From positions 2,790,001 through 2,854,000 of the forward strand of contig JAITYX010000010.1 of NCBI GenBank assembly GCA_021018815.1: 64,000 bases of DNA, written 5' to 3'. Shown here one piece after another: positions 12,513-24,400 of the stretch. This stretch comes from Talinum fruticosum (Eukaryota > Streptophyta > Magnoliopsida > Caryophyllales > Talinaceae). Below the pieces are notes generated by a model. That model saw nothing but the letters and a program-made list of their open reading frames with translations. It ran no database searches and had not been told where the DNA came from. Numbering within the stretch: the first letter of the stretch is position 1; each line of letters starts with the position of its first letter. The translations under genes and the position numbers were made by a program.

Positions 12513-13880
12513 CTCGAATAACCTTGGCTCTTTTTGGTGGGGTGCGCAAGCATTCCATGGATCAAAATAAAGTACCTATCAGAGGTGACATTCATGTGAT
12601 TATAGTTGGTATGTACAGCTTCCTAACCCCTTTTCCGATAAATAAGATTTGGGAAACAGACCCTTCACCATCCTGCGAGAGTTACTTTTGGTTTTGAAAT
12701 TTCAGCTTCAAAGTATGGAACAGTGATGGACTAAGTTAATGTATTCGAGTGATCCTAGACTCGGGAAGAGCCAATTACTTCAAGCTCGCTGCTATCTGCT
12801 GTTTCTCCACGTGACATTTATGTCCGTGGAAATGCTACAACTAATGCTGGTCTTACAGTAGGCTGTTGTCAAGGACCGAATGACAAGTGACTATGCTTTT
12901 GAGGTCTGGTAGTGATTCTATTAGTGTATTTCTGGTCATGGCAATAGTTCTCTAGTCTCTACCCACTTACCCAGGATCCGAGCTAAAGTGCTGCTTTACA
13001 TCTAATTCAAAGGCTCAAATAACTTTCTGGATTGACATTGGGTGGTGGTGGTGGTATTGTCCTTAAGTAACCTTCTGCAGCAGATGAATGAATTGTAGCT
13101 TCCTGTCTTGGCTCCTAGCAATCACGGGGAAAAAAAAACAATCATATGATACTCTAGGACAAATTTTCTTTTATTAATTCTCCCGTATTAGAATTTTGCA
13201 ATATCAAGTTCTTTGTTAGAAAAACTAAGTTGACATGTGATACGGTTTCTTTTGTGGATAACCATAAGAAATCGTAACGAATATTCGAGATGACATTCTT
13301 TTTATAATTTGGCCACATATTTTGTCTTACACTCTGGAGAAAACTAGGAATGTTGAATTCCGAAAGATCCTAAGCTATGGCTAGTCCGTCATGTGAGAAA
13401 CAGATAGAACCGAGATAGAATGATATGTTTTAGATTGCTGTCATTGTTCCTTGATGTACTACCCCGTTGGTTTGAAAAACTAGAAATGTGATGGATGTAT
13501 TTGGAATTGGTCATACATGGAGACAATTTTTGTAGGCAACCTTTTTGATACTTAGTGCTAAAAGTCGCTTCGTTTTTCTATAGGTGTTGTCGTATCGGCG
13601 GATCGTGGACTATGCTGCATTGATGAATTTGACAAGATGTCTGCAGAGCACCGGGTTTTCTTTATATCCAACCCCCTTCAAAAAGTGAAAATAAGAAATG
13701 TGGTCTTCTGTTGATTAATACATCGGTTCTTATTTCACTCTTTTCATGTTATCATGATCTGTAGTCTCTGCTGGAAGCTATGGAGCAACAATGTGTCTCG
13801 TTGCGAAGGCGGGACTTGTGGCAAGCCTATCAGCACACACTTCGTCTTAGCGGCAGCAAACCCCGTTGGTGGTCATTACG
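12513..13880 (+). pseudogene. MCM8: MCM8 gene fragment captured inside the CACTA element
   Basis: Four exon-like blocks of an MCM-family helicase ATPase domain in genomic order. Block 1 (12513-12605) follows a tttgcag acceptor and reads [17 protein letters not shown], then [11 protein letters not shown] before a gtatgt donor. Block 2 (about 12750-12908) has Walker A as RLGKSQLLQ, then IYVRGNATTNAGLT. Block 3 (13584-13653), after tatag, reads ADRGLCCIDEFDKMSAEH, the Walker B region. Block 4 (13765-13880), after gtag, reads LEAMEQQC and, in another frame, AANPVGGHY. MCM8 works with MCM9 in homologous recombination and differs from MCM2-7 by wording such as FGGxxK and GNxTTxxGLT. The fragment is broken: indels in blocks 2 and 4, one Walker A Gly changed to Arg, no N- or C-terminal domain. 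Retained introns indicate capture at the DNA level. Confidence 0.9.
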
Positions 13881-14729
13881 AGTAAAGTTCTATTTATCTG
13901 TTCAACATTATCATATATTTGTGCTGCACTATCGTCAATGGCAAATTATCAACCTCTTTAGGCTTTGAATTCGGTTCTTTCGTGTGAAGCACAACTTTTT
14001 TATTTTTTCTTCTTTTCTTTGTAAAGAAAACATAATGTTCACTAACAAGAAAATGACAGTGGATATTTATGTGAATTGTTCTACCTCCCACCCTCCTTCC
14101 ATTCTTGCATACAGACTTTACACCTAAATTTTCCTTAAATTTATGTCAATATAGAGCGAGTTCTCTTTTTGAAGCTTTTTATTTGTTAGTTTGCAAATGC
14201 TTTTAGTAATCCTGTCGTTCCCTTCGTCCAAGTAATTGCCTCCGAATGGCTCAGTTGATTCAGCTTGTCAAAAAGCATAATTATAATAATGCTAATCATA
14301 CATCATAGTCCGATGTATGTCTTGGAAATAGCATTTTTGCTCATCGGAGATAAGATTTCATACAACTACTTGGTGAGCCAAGACCATAGCACCAGATGAG
14401 CTAAGTGTATTCACCGGTGAGCATGGTGTACCTCTCTCAACCTCGAGCACCGAAAATCAACACGATACCCATCAAAACTTTTGTGTATTGGTGAACATTT
14501 TGCGAACTTTTGGATAGTGTATTTATGGTTGTTTGTGAACTTTTGTATGGTTGTTTTTGTGAAATTGTTATAAATGTGTTTGGATTGTTTATAATTGTCA
14601 AATGTATGTTGGATTTGTATATCCAACTTGGAGGACCACGTTGTGGCATATGTAAATGTCAAATGTAATTGTCACATATGTGAATTTTGGATTTATATAT
14701 CCATTTACATTTTTTGAGTAGATTTATGG
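13881..14729. other. Unassigned CACTA interior
   Basis: AT-rich sequence without a supported gene. The part 14470-14720 is T/G-rich with repeated gaactttt and ttgttt words. A short frame at 14411-14662 on the minus strand has no recognisable domain. Confidence 0.5.
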
Positions 14730-15048
14730 AAAATTAGCGACTGAACGAGCAACGGATCGACGACGAACAGCGACGGATCAGCGATGGAACAACGACGGAA
14801 TTGCTGCAAATTCCGTCGCTATTTTCAGCGACGGAAAATGTATTCCGTCGCTGATTTCCATCAGCTACGGAAGGCATTTCCGTCGCTGATCCGTCGCTAA
14901 TTAGCGAGGATTCGGATATTTCCGTCGCTAAATTTTAGCGACCGGTTTTCAACGACGGAAGTATTCCGTGGCTAATTCCAAGATTCCGTCGTTATTTGAC
15001 AAATTTCCTTCGCTATTTCCGTCGCTATTCGCCGGTTTTCTAGTAGTG
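14730..15048. repeat. CACTA right subterminal repeats and terminus
   Basis: Dense array of agcgacgga and tccgtcgct words in both orientations, ending in gttttctagtagtg. It mirrors the left end and supports the element boundary. Confidence 0.88.
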
Positions 15049-15051
15049 AAC

Positions 15052-17060
15052 TTGAATCAATTTCTTACGAGAGCATTTCTTTAAAAAATGAGTTGGAAAA
15101 GCTGAGACTTACACTCGAGAGAACTCAAGACTAGTGCTCAAACGAATGAGACGGAGTCCGAGTTACTTAGAAAAGAAAATGAGCAACTAAAGCAAAAGCT
15201 CAACGAGTCTCAAAATCTTGTTTTAAAATTTGCTCAAGGTCGAAGAACCTTGATATGCTCTTGGGATCTCAATGTGTCTCGTTTAGAAAAGAAGGTCTTG
15301 GTTTTAACAAAGAGGAGGAATCTAATTCCTACTCGAGCTTTTCAAAAGGATTCCAAAGCTGTAAAGTTCGGGAAGGCTGAGCACGATTCCATTCATAAAA
15401 ATGAAAGGAGGATCGAGCCCGGACCAGCTTACAGGAGAAAATCATCTCCACCGGTTTATAAGAGAAAAGCTTTTCAAAAGAAAGAGACACGGACTCAGTT
15501 CTCTAAATGGAATACTTAGAATCGGACCAAGCCCAAAGTCATTCAAATCGGGTTCCGAAAAACCTTCTTCCTCGAAAAGGACCACGAGTAAAGAGTGTTA
15601 TTGGGTTCGTTAGAGGAAGTGAGAAGGGTTAGTTTATCTCTGTTTTGTAGGCCACTCGAAAAGATCAAAAGGGCATTGGTACCTTGACAGTGGATGCTTA
15701 CGCCACATGTCGGGAGATTCGGGACTCTTTTACGAGTTAGAAGAACACAAAGAAGGAAAAGTCACATTTGGAGATGATAGAAAAGGCAAGATAATTGGAA
15801 TAGGTAAGATTGGAAAAGGAAGCAATCTGGTCAGCCCAAGTATACCTTGTCAAAGGGTTAAAGTACAATCTGCTTAGCATCTCTCAATTGTGTGATAAAG
15901 GTGAAGAGGTAAGATTCACTCAAACCAACTGTTATATTTCCGATGACACTACCAAGGAGATCAAGCTCTCGGGTAAAAGATTAGCTAACACTTACATTAT
16001 TCCTCTTTCTTACCCGAGTCGGAATTTATCTTGTTTAAAAGCATCACTTCTTGATGACTCATGGCCATGGCATCGTAGATTAGGTCATGTTAGCATGCAT
16101 ACTATTAAGAAACTAGCATCTCATGGTTCAGTCAGAGGATTGCCTAATTGTGCATTTAAGAAAGAGAAAATTTGTGAAGCATGCACAATAGGAAACAAGT
16201 CGGATCATCTTTCAAATCTCTTAAGACAGTTTCCATATCCAAGGTGCTTCAAATGCTACATATGGACTTATGTGGTGAAATCCCTATTAAGAGTCTTGGA
16301 GGTAAATCATATGTATTGGTTATTGTTGATGATTACTCACGATTTATCTAGGTGTATTTTCTTAAGCACAAAAATGAAGCATTCAAAGAGTTTAGCAAGC
16401 TCTGCAGAAAAATCCAAGTTGAGTCTCGGACTCGATCTAAAGAATTCGAACCGACCATGGAAGGGAGTTCGACTACTCGGAATTTGCAGAGTTTTATGAC
16501 AAGAATGGTATTTCCCACAACTTCTCAGCACCAAGAACTCCTCAACAAAATGGAGTAGTAGAGAGAAAGAACATAACTCTTGAAGAAATAGATAGGACAA
16601 TGATGATTGAACATAATCTACCCTACTATTTCTTAGATGAGGCAATAAACACCGCAAACTACACCTTGAATAGATGCCTTATTAGACCCATCCTGAAGAA
16701 AACACCATACGAGCACTACAAAGGGAAGAAACCCAATATCTCATACTTCAAACCCTTTGGATGTAAGTGTTTTGTTCACAACAATGGTAAGGATCACCTG
16801 ACCAAGTTTGATGTTAAGTCGAGATGAAGGTATTTTTCTGGGTTATTCTTCTCATAGCAAAGCTTATCGCATTTTTAATAAAAGAACTAACAAAGTGGAA
16901 GAAAGCATCCACGTTGTGTTTGATGAGATTGAACAGGAAAAGCCAAGTGAATCATCATTCTCGGACCTAAAGCTTAGCAGAAATGATGATTGTCATGAAA
17001 ATGAGCCTATCGGGAATCAAACCCAACTAGCTCGGAATGAAGTCACTCGAAGGAAGTGAC
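15052..17060 (+). pseudogene. Copia-3 gag tail, protease and integrase
   Basis: Continues the gag coiled-coil cut by the CACTA element (ENEQLKQKLNESQ region near 15175-15215). The aspartic protease motif HWYLDSGC is readable near 15673-15696, followed by KVTFGDD and the YLVKGLKYNLLSISQL block (15845-15890). A GAG-pre-integrase zinc region follows (WHRRLGH near 16070, then ICEACTIGNK). Integrase core pieces are split between frames: MDLCGEIPIKS and SYVLVIVDDYSRF near 16265-16350, then the block carrying NLPYYF and LNRCLI (16600-16690) and FGCKCFV with GIFLGYS (16755-16845). Frameshifts near 16230, 16340 and 16560 and many small indels make it non-functional. Normally it would be one polyprotein with RT. 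Confidence 0.88.
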
Positions 17061-18834
17061 TCGGAATGAGACAACTCAAGAACCCGCTCGGAATGATGAA
17101 GGATAAACTGTTGAACAAGTTCATTTAGAACAGATCTCTGAAGATCAACCAATTTAGCCTACGAGATCTGGTGAATTAGAGAACTGGTAGAGGATTTAAG
17201 TATACTTCTAGTCATCCACTAGAAAACATATTATTTGATATTAACAGTTGGGTAAGAACTCGTTCCTCTCTTCGGAATCTATGTGCATTCACTGCAATCA
17301 TTTCATTAACTGAACTTAAAAATGCACTAAAGGCCCTAAATGAACCTGAATGGGTACAGGCCATGCAAGAGGAACTCAATCAATTCGAAAGAAACCAAGT
17401 CCGGACTCCGACCAAACCACCTTCTAACCACCAAGTCATAGGAACCAAATGAGTTTTCATAAACAAACTGGATGAAGGTAGGTTGGTAGTCAGAAACAAG
17501 GCTAGACTTATGGCTCAAGGATACAATCGGGAAGAAGGGATTGAATATGGGGAAACCTTTTCACCTATTGCCGATTTGAAGCCATTAGAATCCTGTTAGC
17601 ATTTGCATCTAGCATGAATATGAAGTTATATCAAATGGATGTTAAGTGGGCTTTTCTTAATGGCTTTATCAAAGAGGAAGTCTATGTTGAGTAGCCCCTG
17701 GATTTGAAAACCCAGAATTTCCAAATCATGTTTTCAAACTTCAAAAAGCTCTTTATGGTCTTAAACAAGCTCCCAGAGCTTGGTATGAAAGATCGAGCAA
17801 TTTCTTGGTTCAAAATGATTTTAAAAAGGTCAGATTGACAAGACTCTCTTTATGAAAACCAAGGCGAAAGACTTCCTTATCGCTCGAGATATATGTTGAT
17901 GACATAATTTTTGGAGCTACTAATGAAATTACTGTGTCGAGATTTTTCCGAGTTAATGAGAAAGGAATTTCAAATGAGTATGATGGGAGAACTCAATTTC
18001 TTCCTTTGGCTACAAATCAAGCAAGACAAAGATGGAATCTATGTCCACCAATCAAAGTACACCAAGGAGCTGCTGAAAAAGTATAAACTTCAAGATGCGA
18101 AGCATGCAAGCAACACCTATGAGCAGTAGCATAAAACTAGACTCGGATGAAAAAGGTAAAGCAATATATCGAAGCTCTATTGAGGTATGATTGGATCTTT
18201 GCTATATCTTACTTCCAGTACGCCGAGATATAATGTTTAGTGTCTGTTTATGCGCAAGATTCCAAGCTAATCTAAAAGAATCACATCTCACTACGGTGAA
18301 GAGAATATTCGAGATATCTTGCAGGGACTCGGAATTTAGGTCTATGGTACTCTAGAGACTCGAATTGACCCTCACTCGGATACTCGATGCTGATTACGCT
18401 GGGTACAAAGTTGATAGAAAGAGCACCTCGGGAGCTTGCCAATTTCTGGGTCAATCCATAATATCTTGGCACTCAAATAAGCAAAACTCAGTAGCTCTAT
18501 CAATCGCCGAGGCTGAGTATATTGCAGCAGGAGCATGTTGTGCTCAAATTTTGTGGATAAAGAAACACTTTAGATATCTTGGACTTTCTTTCAAATCTGT
18601 TCCAATCAAGTGTGATAATCGAGTGCAATCAGCATCACCAAAAATCCAGTTCAGCACTCAAAGACAAAACACATTGAGGTCAAGTATCATTTCTTAAGAG
18701 ACCATTCTGAGAAATGTGATATTGAACTCGAATTCATTCCTACCAATCTTCAATTAGCTAACATCTTTACTAAACCACTTAGTGAGGATCGGTTTTGCTT
18801 CATTAGGAATGAGCTTGGTATGTTAAATGCATAA
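17061..18834 (+). pseudogene. Copia-3 reverse transcriptase and RNase H
   Basis: RVT_2-type reverse transcriptase: EPEWVQAMQEELNQFERN near 17343-17396, then [19 protein letters not shown] near 17509-17565, YVDD at 17892-17903 and GELNFFLWLQIKQDKDGIY near 17987-18043. RNase H follows at about 18365-18700: DADYAGYKVDRKSTSGA, ISWHSNKQNSVALS, AEAEYIAAGACCAQILW. The end GMLNA and stop fall at 18834. Several stops (for example near 17450 and 17600) and frameshifts disrupt it. It would copy element RNA into DNA inside particles. Confidence 0.88.
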
Positions 18835-19502
18835 TTATGTGTTTTCTATGTGAAAATCTCATTGCATGATTATGTGACATGTGCTTACGATTCTTTAATA
18901 ACCATTAGTTCAGTTGATCTAGTGATACTTGTGTCGATAGTTGTTATCTATTTCCAGTTTCGAGTCACTCGGAAAATTAGCTGAGTCATACTCAAACTTT
19001 GAGAAAAATGGACATCAAACTTCCGAAATCATCTCTAGACAAGTGGAGAATTTCGGAATTTATTTTCAAAATATTTAGTTTTCACTATCTCTCTCGCACG
19101 CCGTGATCGGACAACTAGCCGTTGGAAGATAAACCGCTGGAATTCTAACCGTTGAGGAAGAGAACAATCACACCGGTCCGAGGTGACCGCTGAAAGAGCC
19201 GAGTTAGAACGGATATTGAAGGACGGATATTTTGTCATAAATAGTACCTATTCTCCTTCATTTCTTTACTTTACTCTTCGCATACTCTCTCTCTCGAAAT
19301 CAAATCCTCGTAAATAAGCGTTCTATGATTAAAGAGACACCCAGCGATCTCAAGCTTCGTGAAGAACATCTCAAGTAAGCTTTGTTGCTCACAAACTCTT
19401 TCTTCTTCTACTCTTTTTTTTTTTTTTCTCTTTCACTCTCTTCGAGCTCCTCTCTTCTCCTCTCTCTCGAAGCTTATCTACTCTCTCTTTTCTCCATCAA
19501 AA
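18835..19502. other. Spacer between pol and extra ORF of Copia-3
   Basis: No gene. Conserved with the spacers of Copia-1 and Copia-2. The cataaatagtacc word at 19234-19246 matches the ctatttata box of Copia-2, and a long pyrimidine run (19395-19500) precedes the ATG, like a leader with a branch or acceptor tract. A separate promoter or spliced subgenomic RNA for the extra ORF is possible (inference). Confidence 0.5.
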
Positions 19503-21131
19503 ATGCCGAAAAGAGGTTCTCACCCTGATTTTCTTGGCTCGCCACAAAGAAACCCCGCACAAAAGCCAGGAAGGCCCCTTAAATTCAAAACCTCTTGTTA
19601 CCCAGAGCATCTTGCACTTGGATGATAAATTCTTCCCAACCACAAAATTTTCGTGGTCGCCTCACATACAATCGACCAGGGTCTACAACTTTCTTTGTTT
19701 CAGCGAGTTCCTCTTTCCTGAACTTGTCTCCGAGTTTTACACTCATCTTTCCAGACTCTAAGGGTATTCTAACCTCCGGAGTTCGAACATCGTTGTTCGA
19801 ATCAATACTTCCCTCCTCCATCGTTTGTTCAAAGTATCTTCCCTTTTCTTGAACAGCAATCCAATACCTTTCAATGAGGTTGCTGACAACTTCTTTGAAA
19901 AGTACGCCAAAGAGTTCCCTTGGTCATTAAAACTTTTACGTGACCCAACAAAAGTCGAAGCTCGTCTTTTGTGTTTCTTGTTGATGAGAACCTTCTTCTC
20001 ACAACATTCTAGCAAGGAGAACCCCAGCTCCAAGCATCTTAAAGGTCTTTTTGATATTTTACAGGGCTATGAAGTAGACCTCTTTCCGACTATCATCGAG
20101 CAAATGGCAGCTGTGTCGGCTCGGACTCGAACAAGAAGAACACCCCTCTTCCCTTTGGTGCTCTTCTCACTCTTATCTTCAAACAGACTCAAAGTTCTTC
20201 TTCCCTCGGATCTAAACGCCATTTTTAAGGCTACCATTATAGTTGGCAAAAAGGAACTCCTTGGGTACGGATACCAGGAAACCAAACCTGGTGTTTGGAT
20301 CCACAAGCACGAAGCCGAGGCCACGCTCCCCACCTCAAACTCGGATCGAAATGCCTCTGTCTTTTCCTCGCTCCACTGGTAGTGCCTCCACCGAGGTGCT
20401 TCCAAAACTCTCTTTTCCATTTTGTCCACCGCCTTCATGGACACAATTTCTTCTATGTCCTTGGAACTCAAGGACCTTCTCCGGTCATTTAAGACTGTCT
20501 TCCAGTCTATGACCATCAACCGAAAAACCACCTAATCTCAAATAATACAGAGAACAGGACGTGCTCCTTGAGTTGAAAGCTCGGTAAAGGAGCAAAGGAG
20601 CTTCTCGAGCTCCTTCAGGAGAGAAAATCCAAGGCAGCTCGGGATCCGGGTAACTCGGACACTTCTAAGGAATCCTCGAGCCCCGCCAAGTCCTCCTCGG
20701 AAGGGGAGAAGAAGAAGAAGAAGGAGAAGAAGCGAGAGGAGCTCGCGATCGAGGCAGCTCCTTCCGATCAAGGCCAGCCAAAAGGACAAGGAGAACACGA
20801 ACGACAAGGAGCAACGAATCGAGGGTCCGGGTGCTCCTAAAGCGCAACCGAAGTGATCAGCTTAGACAGGCAGTCCGAGTGGGTCAAAAGAACCTCGCTG
20901 ACCAAGGACAGACGACAGCGAGGTCGGCCTGAGCACACCCCTCCGGTCGTTGAGTTCCAAGAGGACGAGCCTCCGGACGACCTAGTTCTAGGTCATCCAC
21001 TTAGAACCGAGCCGATACCGAGAGATTCTCGTACTTCTCCGCTGCGCTCAAACACATCGTCAAGATCTTATCAATGCCGGCGCACCACCCGTCCTTCCTC
21101 CTCAACCCCGACTGATCCATCCCCTTCTTAA
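19503..21131 (+). pseudogene. Extra ORF between pol and 3' LTR of Copia-3 (plant-transposon-protein-like)
   Basis: Best-preserved copy of the family's additional ORF. ATG at 19503 (MPKRGSHPDFLGSPQRNPAQ), then with frame changes DDKFFPTTKFSW, VYNFLCFSEF and LVSEFYTHLS (19620-19760), GILTSGVRTS (19763-19792), and a long frame 19825-20382 containing NFFEKYAKEFPW, VEARLLCFLLMRTFFS and LLGYGYQETKPGVW. A Lys/Glu-rich part (20640-20830) and an Arg/Ser/Pro-rich tail end at stop 21129-21131. The VSEFYTHL and GVRTS blocks recall the putative plant transposon protein domain. Its role is unknown; SIRE-type elements carry a 3' ORF labelled env-like, but no membrane segment is obvious. At least three frameshifts make it a pseudogene. 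Confidence 0.68.
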
Positions 21132-21480
21132 TTTCTTAGTGTTTTATTTACAGACATTTCATGTTTTCTCTTTTGTCTAGACATCAAATATGTACTTCTC
21201 GTTGTATTCTTCCCATTTATTTTTTTTTTTGTTGAAAGGAAAGGGGGATAATAGATAAGAAAAATTTGTTGTCTTATTTAGGGGAGTCTCTCTCACCCTC
21301 TGTAAATATTTTTCTTCGACGTTAATGAAGTAAATACATTTCATTAATAATTGCTGTCTATCTGGATTTATTTCTTTTCTTACTCGATAGCTATGAAATC
21401 TTAATTTATCTTCCGAGCAAGTTTGCAAATCGATTTATATCACTAACAAAGTTTTTGTCTAAGTATGAAATGCCTTTCAT

Positions 21481-21493
21481 AAAAAGGGGAGAT
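21481..21493 (+). other. Polypurine tract of Copia-3
   Basis: aaaaaggggagat directly before the 3' LTR start TGAAGACTCGG; identical in kind to 4912-4924. Confidence 0.85.
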
Positions 21494-24400
21494 TGAAGAC
21501 TCGGACTTTATGCTTACACTTTTCCGAGTTCCATCAAGGAATTAGGTATAAGACTTCATCTCTTATAGGGTTATGATTTCAAGTCATTCCATGTGCCTTA
21601 GAAGCCTTTCCGAGTGATATAACATTCTCTCCGAGTGTTATAGAAACTATTATATATGTTTATGCGTGACTCGATTGACTCGGAAATCATATGTACTCAC
21701 CACTTCACACTCGGTTCCGAGTCACTCAACGCTCGAAATATCACATGTTCAAACATTTTATTTCACGCACATAAACTCAGGTCCGACTTCATGTTACTGG
21801 AATTACATTGTTAATTTACTATTCCAAGTCAGCATATTTAGTTTGAACTTTGTTTAGTCTAGATCAAGTTTGTTTACTCCGATCCTTTGGCTTGTTTATC
21901 TTCTAGACCGACTAAGATGGAATTTGAGTATCATGGATATTAGACTCGGAAAATTTCATTCCTTTTTTGACTCGGATAATTAGTCACCTAATTATATTAA
22001 TTATGTTATTATCTCGTGTCTAATCTTGGACCAAAGTATTTTATACTTTGAGAACCAAATTGATTTACTTTTGTAGGTTATTCAAACGAGGCTATCCTAA
22101 TTTTGAATTACAAAAGTAACCGGCTTCAAAACGTCAAATCACCAGCAGACAAGGATTTTTCCACCTCTAACCTAGCCCCGGACATTGTGCCAGGGTTGTC
22201 TGTTTCCAAAACTAGAAATCCGCAACACTAAGCTCAATGGTGGTTTCCACCTTATTTCTGAAGACACTACCAGTGGTTTTGGGACTTCCAAAGGAGTCAA
22301 GAGCCGTTGCCCAATGTTCATATCTCAACGGATATTTTCCGAGTGACTCGGAAAATCCAATACAACGGTCACAAGGGACTTCTAGTCGGAAGATGGAGAC
22401 AACGGCTAAGCTCGCTTGGTCATCTATAAATAGAATGAAGACTCGGACACTCGCTCAATATCTTTCCGAGTCATGCAAAAGGAATCAGGTCTAACGTTTC
22501 TATACATATAGAGTTTTGATTCCAAGGCATTCTTTGTGTCTTAGAAACTTACTTGAGTAAAATAGTATTTTCTCTAAGTGTTTCGGCCCTCACTTATCTC
22601 TTTTATCGCTTTTCGGTTAGCGACTCGAAAACTCGGTTCCTTATTCCGAGTCCACTTCCACTCGGACTAATCGCATTTTGAATATACCGAGTATTCCGCC
22701 GTTTCTCACTCGGAATCGACTTGTGGTTATCTATTCTATTGTTTGCATAGTCGGCATTCGTAGTTCATTTCATGCTTAGTCTATATCAAGCTTTTCCCAC
22801 TCCGATATTCATTATAGAACTTGATTCTTCGCATAAGACTAAGTCATATGGAATTCCGAGTATCATGGATATTAGACTCGGAAAATTCCATTTCTTTTCG
22901 ACTCGGATAATCAATTGCGTAATTATCATAATTATTTTATTTTCACGTGTTTGGACCAAAGTATTTTATACTTTGAGAACCGAAGGTGTTTTACTTTTGT
23001 AGGTTATTCAATCGAGGATATCTTTTCAAACTACAAAAGTAGCCGACTTCGAACATCAAATCACCAGCGAGATATGGCTTTTTACCTTCCTCGCTTTAGT
23101 CCCGGAAGATTGTGTCGAAGTCATGCGCTTCCATATCCGAAAAGCTGGAACACTAAGCCTAACGGTGGTTTCCACCTCATTTTTCAAGACACAACCGATG
23201 GTTTTGGGGCTTCCAAGAGAGTTAAACCGTTGTCCAACGTCCATATTTCAACGGATACTTTCCGAGTGACTCGGAAAGTCATCATCAACGGTCACGAGAG
23301 GACTCTCGGTCAGCGAGATAAAGATAACGGCTACTCGCTTGGTTATCTATAAATAGAAGCCACTTCATAAGACTTGAAGATTGCCGAATCTATTATTAAT
23401 ACACATACTTGAGAAAAGTCATTGTATTTACTTTCAATCTTCTACTTACAACTCCCATCCTGTAATTCTTTACTTTACGAGTTGTAAGGTCTTGTACTTA
23501 GTTACAAACTCTTCTTACATTCTTTGTAAGGTCCCTTGACTAAGTCTGTAAAGGTTAACTCGGCTTAGTTGTCCCTAGCTGTAAGGGTTATCTCAGCTAG
23601 GAAGTACTAGATCGGATAAGGTAACTTCGAGTCTAGGAAAACTTGTATAGAGTTGTCCAAGGGAGCAACTCGGGTGCGATCAGTTCACGGTATTTTGTGG
23701 ACTCAAAATAATGGATTTGACTTCGTGTCCGGATTGACACGGGCCGTGGTTTTCTGCCACAGGAGGGTTTCCACGTAAAATCTCTCGTGTTCTCTTTCCG
23801 AGTTCATTCTAGACTCGACATGACCTTCATCGTACTTGTTTATTCCGATTCATTGCTTTCGAGTCCAATCTTTTCGACCCCATGTTTAGACTCAAAATCT
23901 GTCTTTGCCTCTTTTACGTCAAAAGAGTGTATTTTCGCAAAGAATTTTCTATCACCCTATTCACCCCTCCTCTAGGGTGACTCGGACTCTCCCCGAGCAA
24001 ACCTTCATAGAAGCCAACTTCCAAGACTTGAAGATTGCTTGAACCAACTCGTTAATACACATACTTGAGCAAAAGTCGGTGTATTCATTCTCAATCTTTG
24101 ACTTACAACTCCAATTCTGGATTTATTATTTCTCCGAGTTGTAAGGTCTTGTAACTAAGTTACAAACACTTTCTTTTTATTCTCTAAGTAAGGTCCCTTG
24201 ACCGAGCTATAAGGGTTAACTCAGCTCAATTGTCCCTAACTCGTAAGGGTGATCTCGGTTAGGAAGTACTACATCGAGATAAGGTAATTTCGAGTCTACG
24301 AAAAACTTGTACAGAGTTGTCTAAGGGAGCAACTCGGGTTGAGTCGATCTATCGAATTTTGTGGACTCAAAATAGTGGATTTGACTTCGTGCTTGGATTA

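Larger units (their letters stand above)
10685..15048 (+). mobile_element. CACTA (En/Spm) DNA transposon, non-autonomous, carrying MCM8 exons
   Basis: 4364 bp with 5' terminus CACTACTACAAAAC and 3' terminus GTTTTCTAGTAGTG, i.e. inverted ends starting CACTACTA, and a 3-bp target duplication aac at 10682-10684 and 15049-15051. Both subterminal regions are packed with GCGACGGA-type words in both orientations, as expected for transposase-binding repeats in CACTA elements. I see no transposase (TNP2-like) domain in any frame, so it would depend on another element. Contents from the left: subterminal repeats, a GC-rich segment, unassigned sequence, MCM8-derived exons, unassigned sequence, subterminal repeats. 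Strand is given as that of the MCM8 fragment. Copia-2 (30873-30890) shows the matching uninterrupted site. Confidence 0.93.

Noticed and set aside
12313..13968. An intact host MCM8 gene
   Set aside because: Only the central ATPase region is present, with frameshifts, a Walker A change and no N- or C-terminal exons, all inside CACTA ends.
10685..15048. Helitron or Pack-MULE as vehicle of the gene fragment
   Set aside because: The CACTA termini, GCGACGGA subterminal repeats and 3-bp TSD exclude both: Helitrons leave no TSD and MULEs give about 9 bp.
19585..20033. Minus-strand frames opposite the extra ORF of Copia-3
   Set aside because: Shadows of the plus-strand ORF, which shares residues with two other copies in its own frames.
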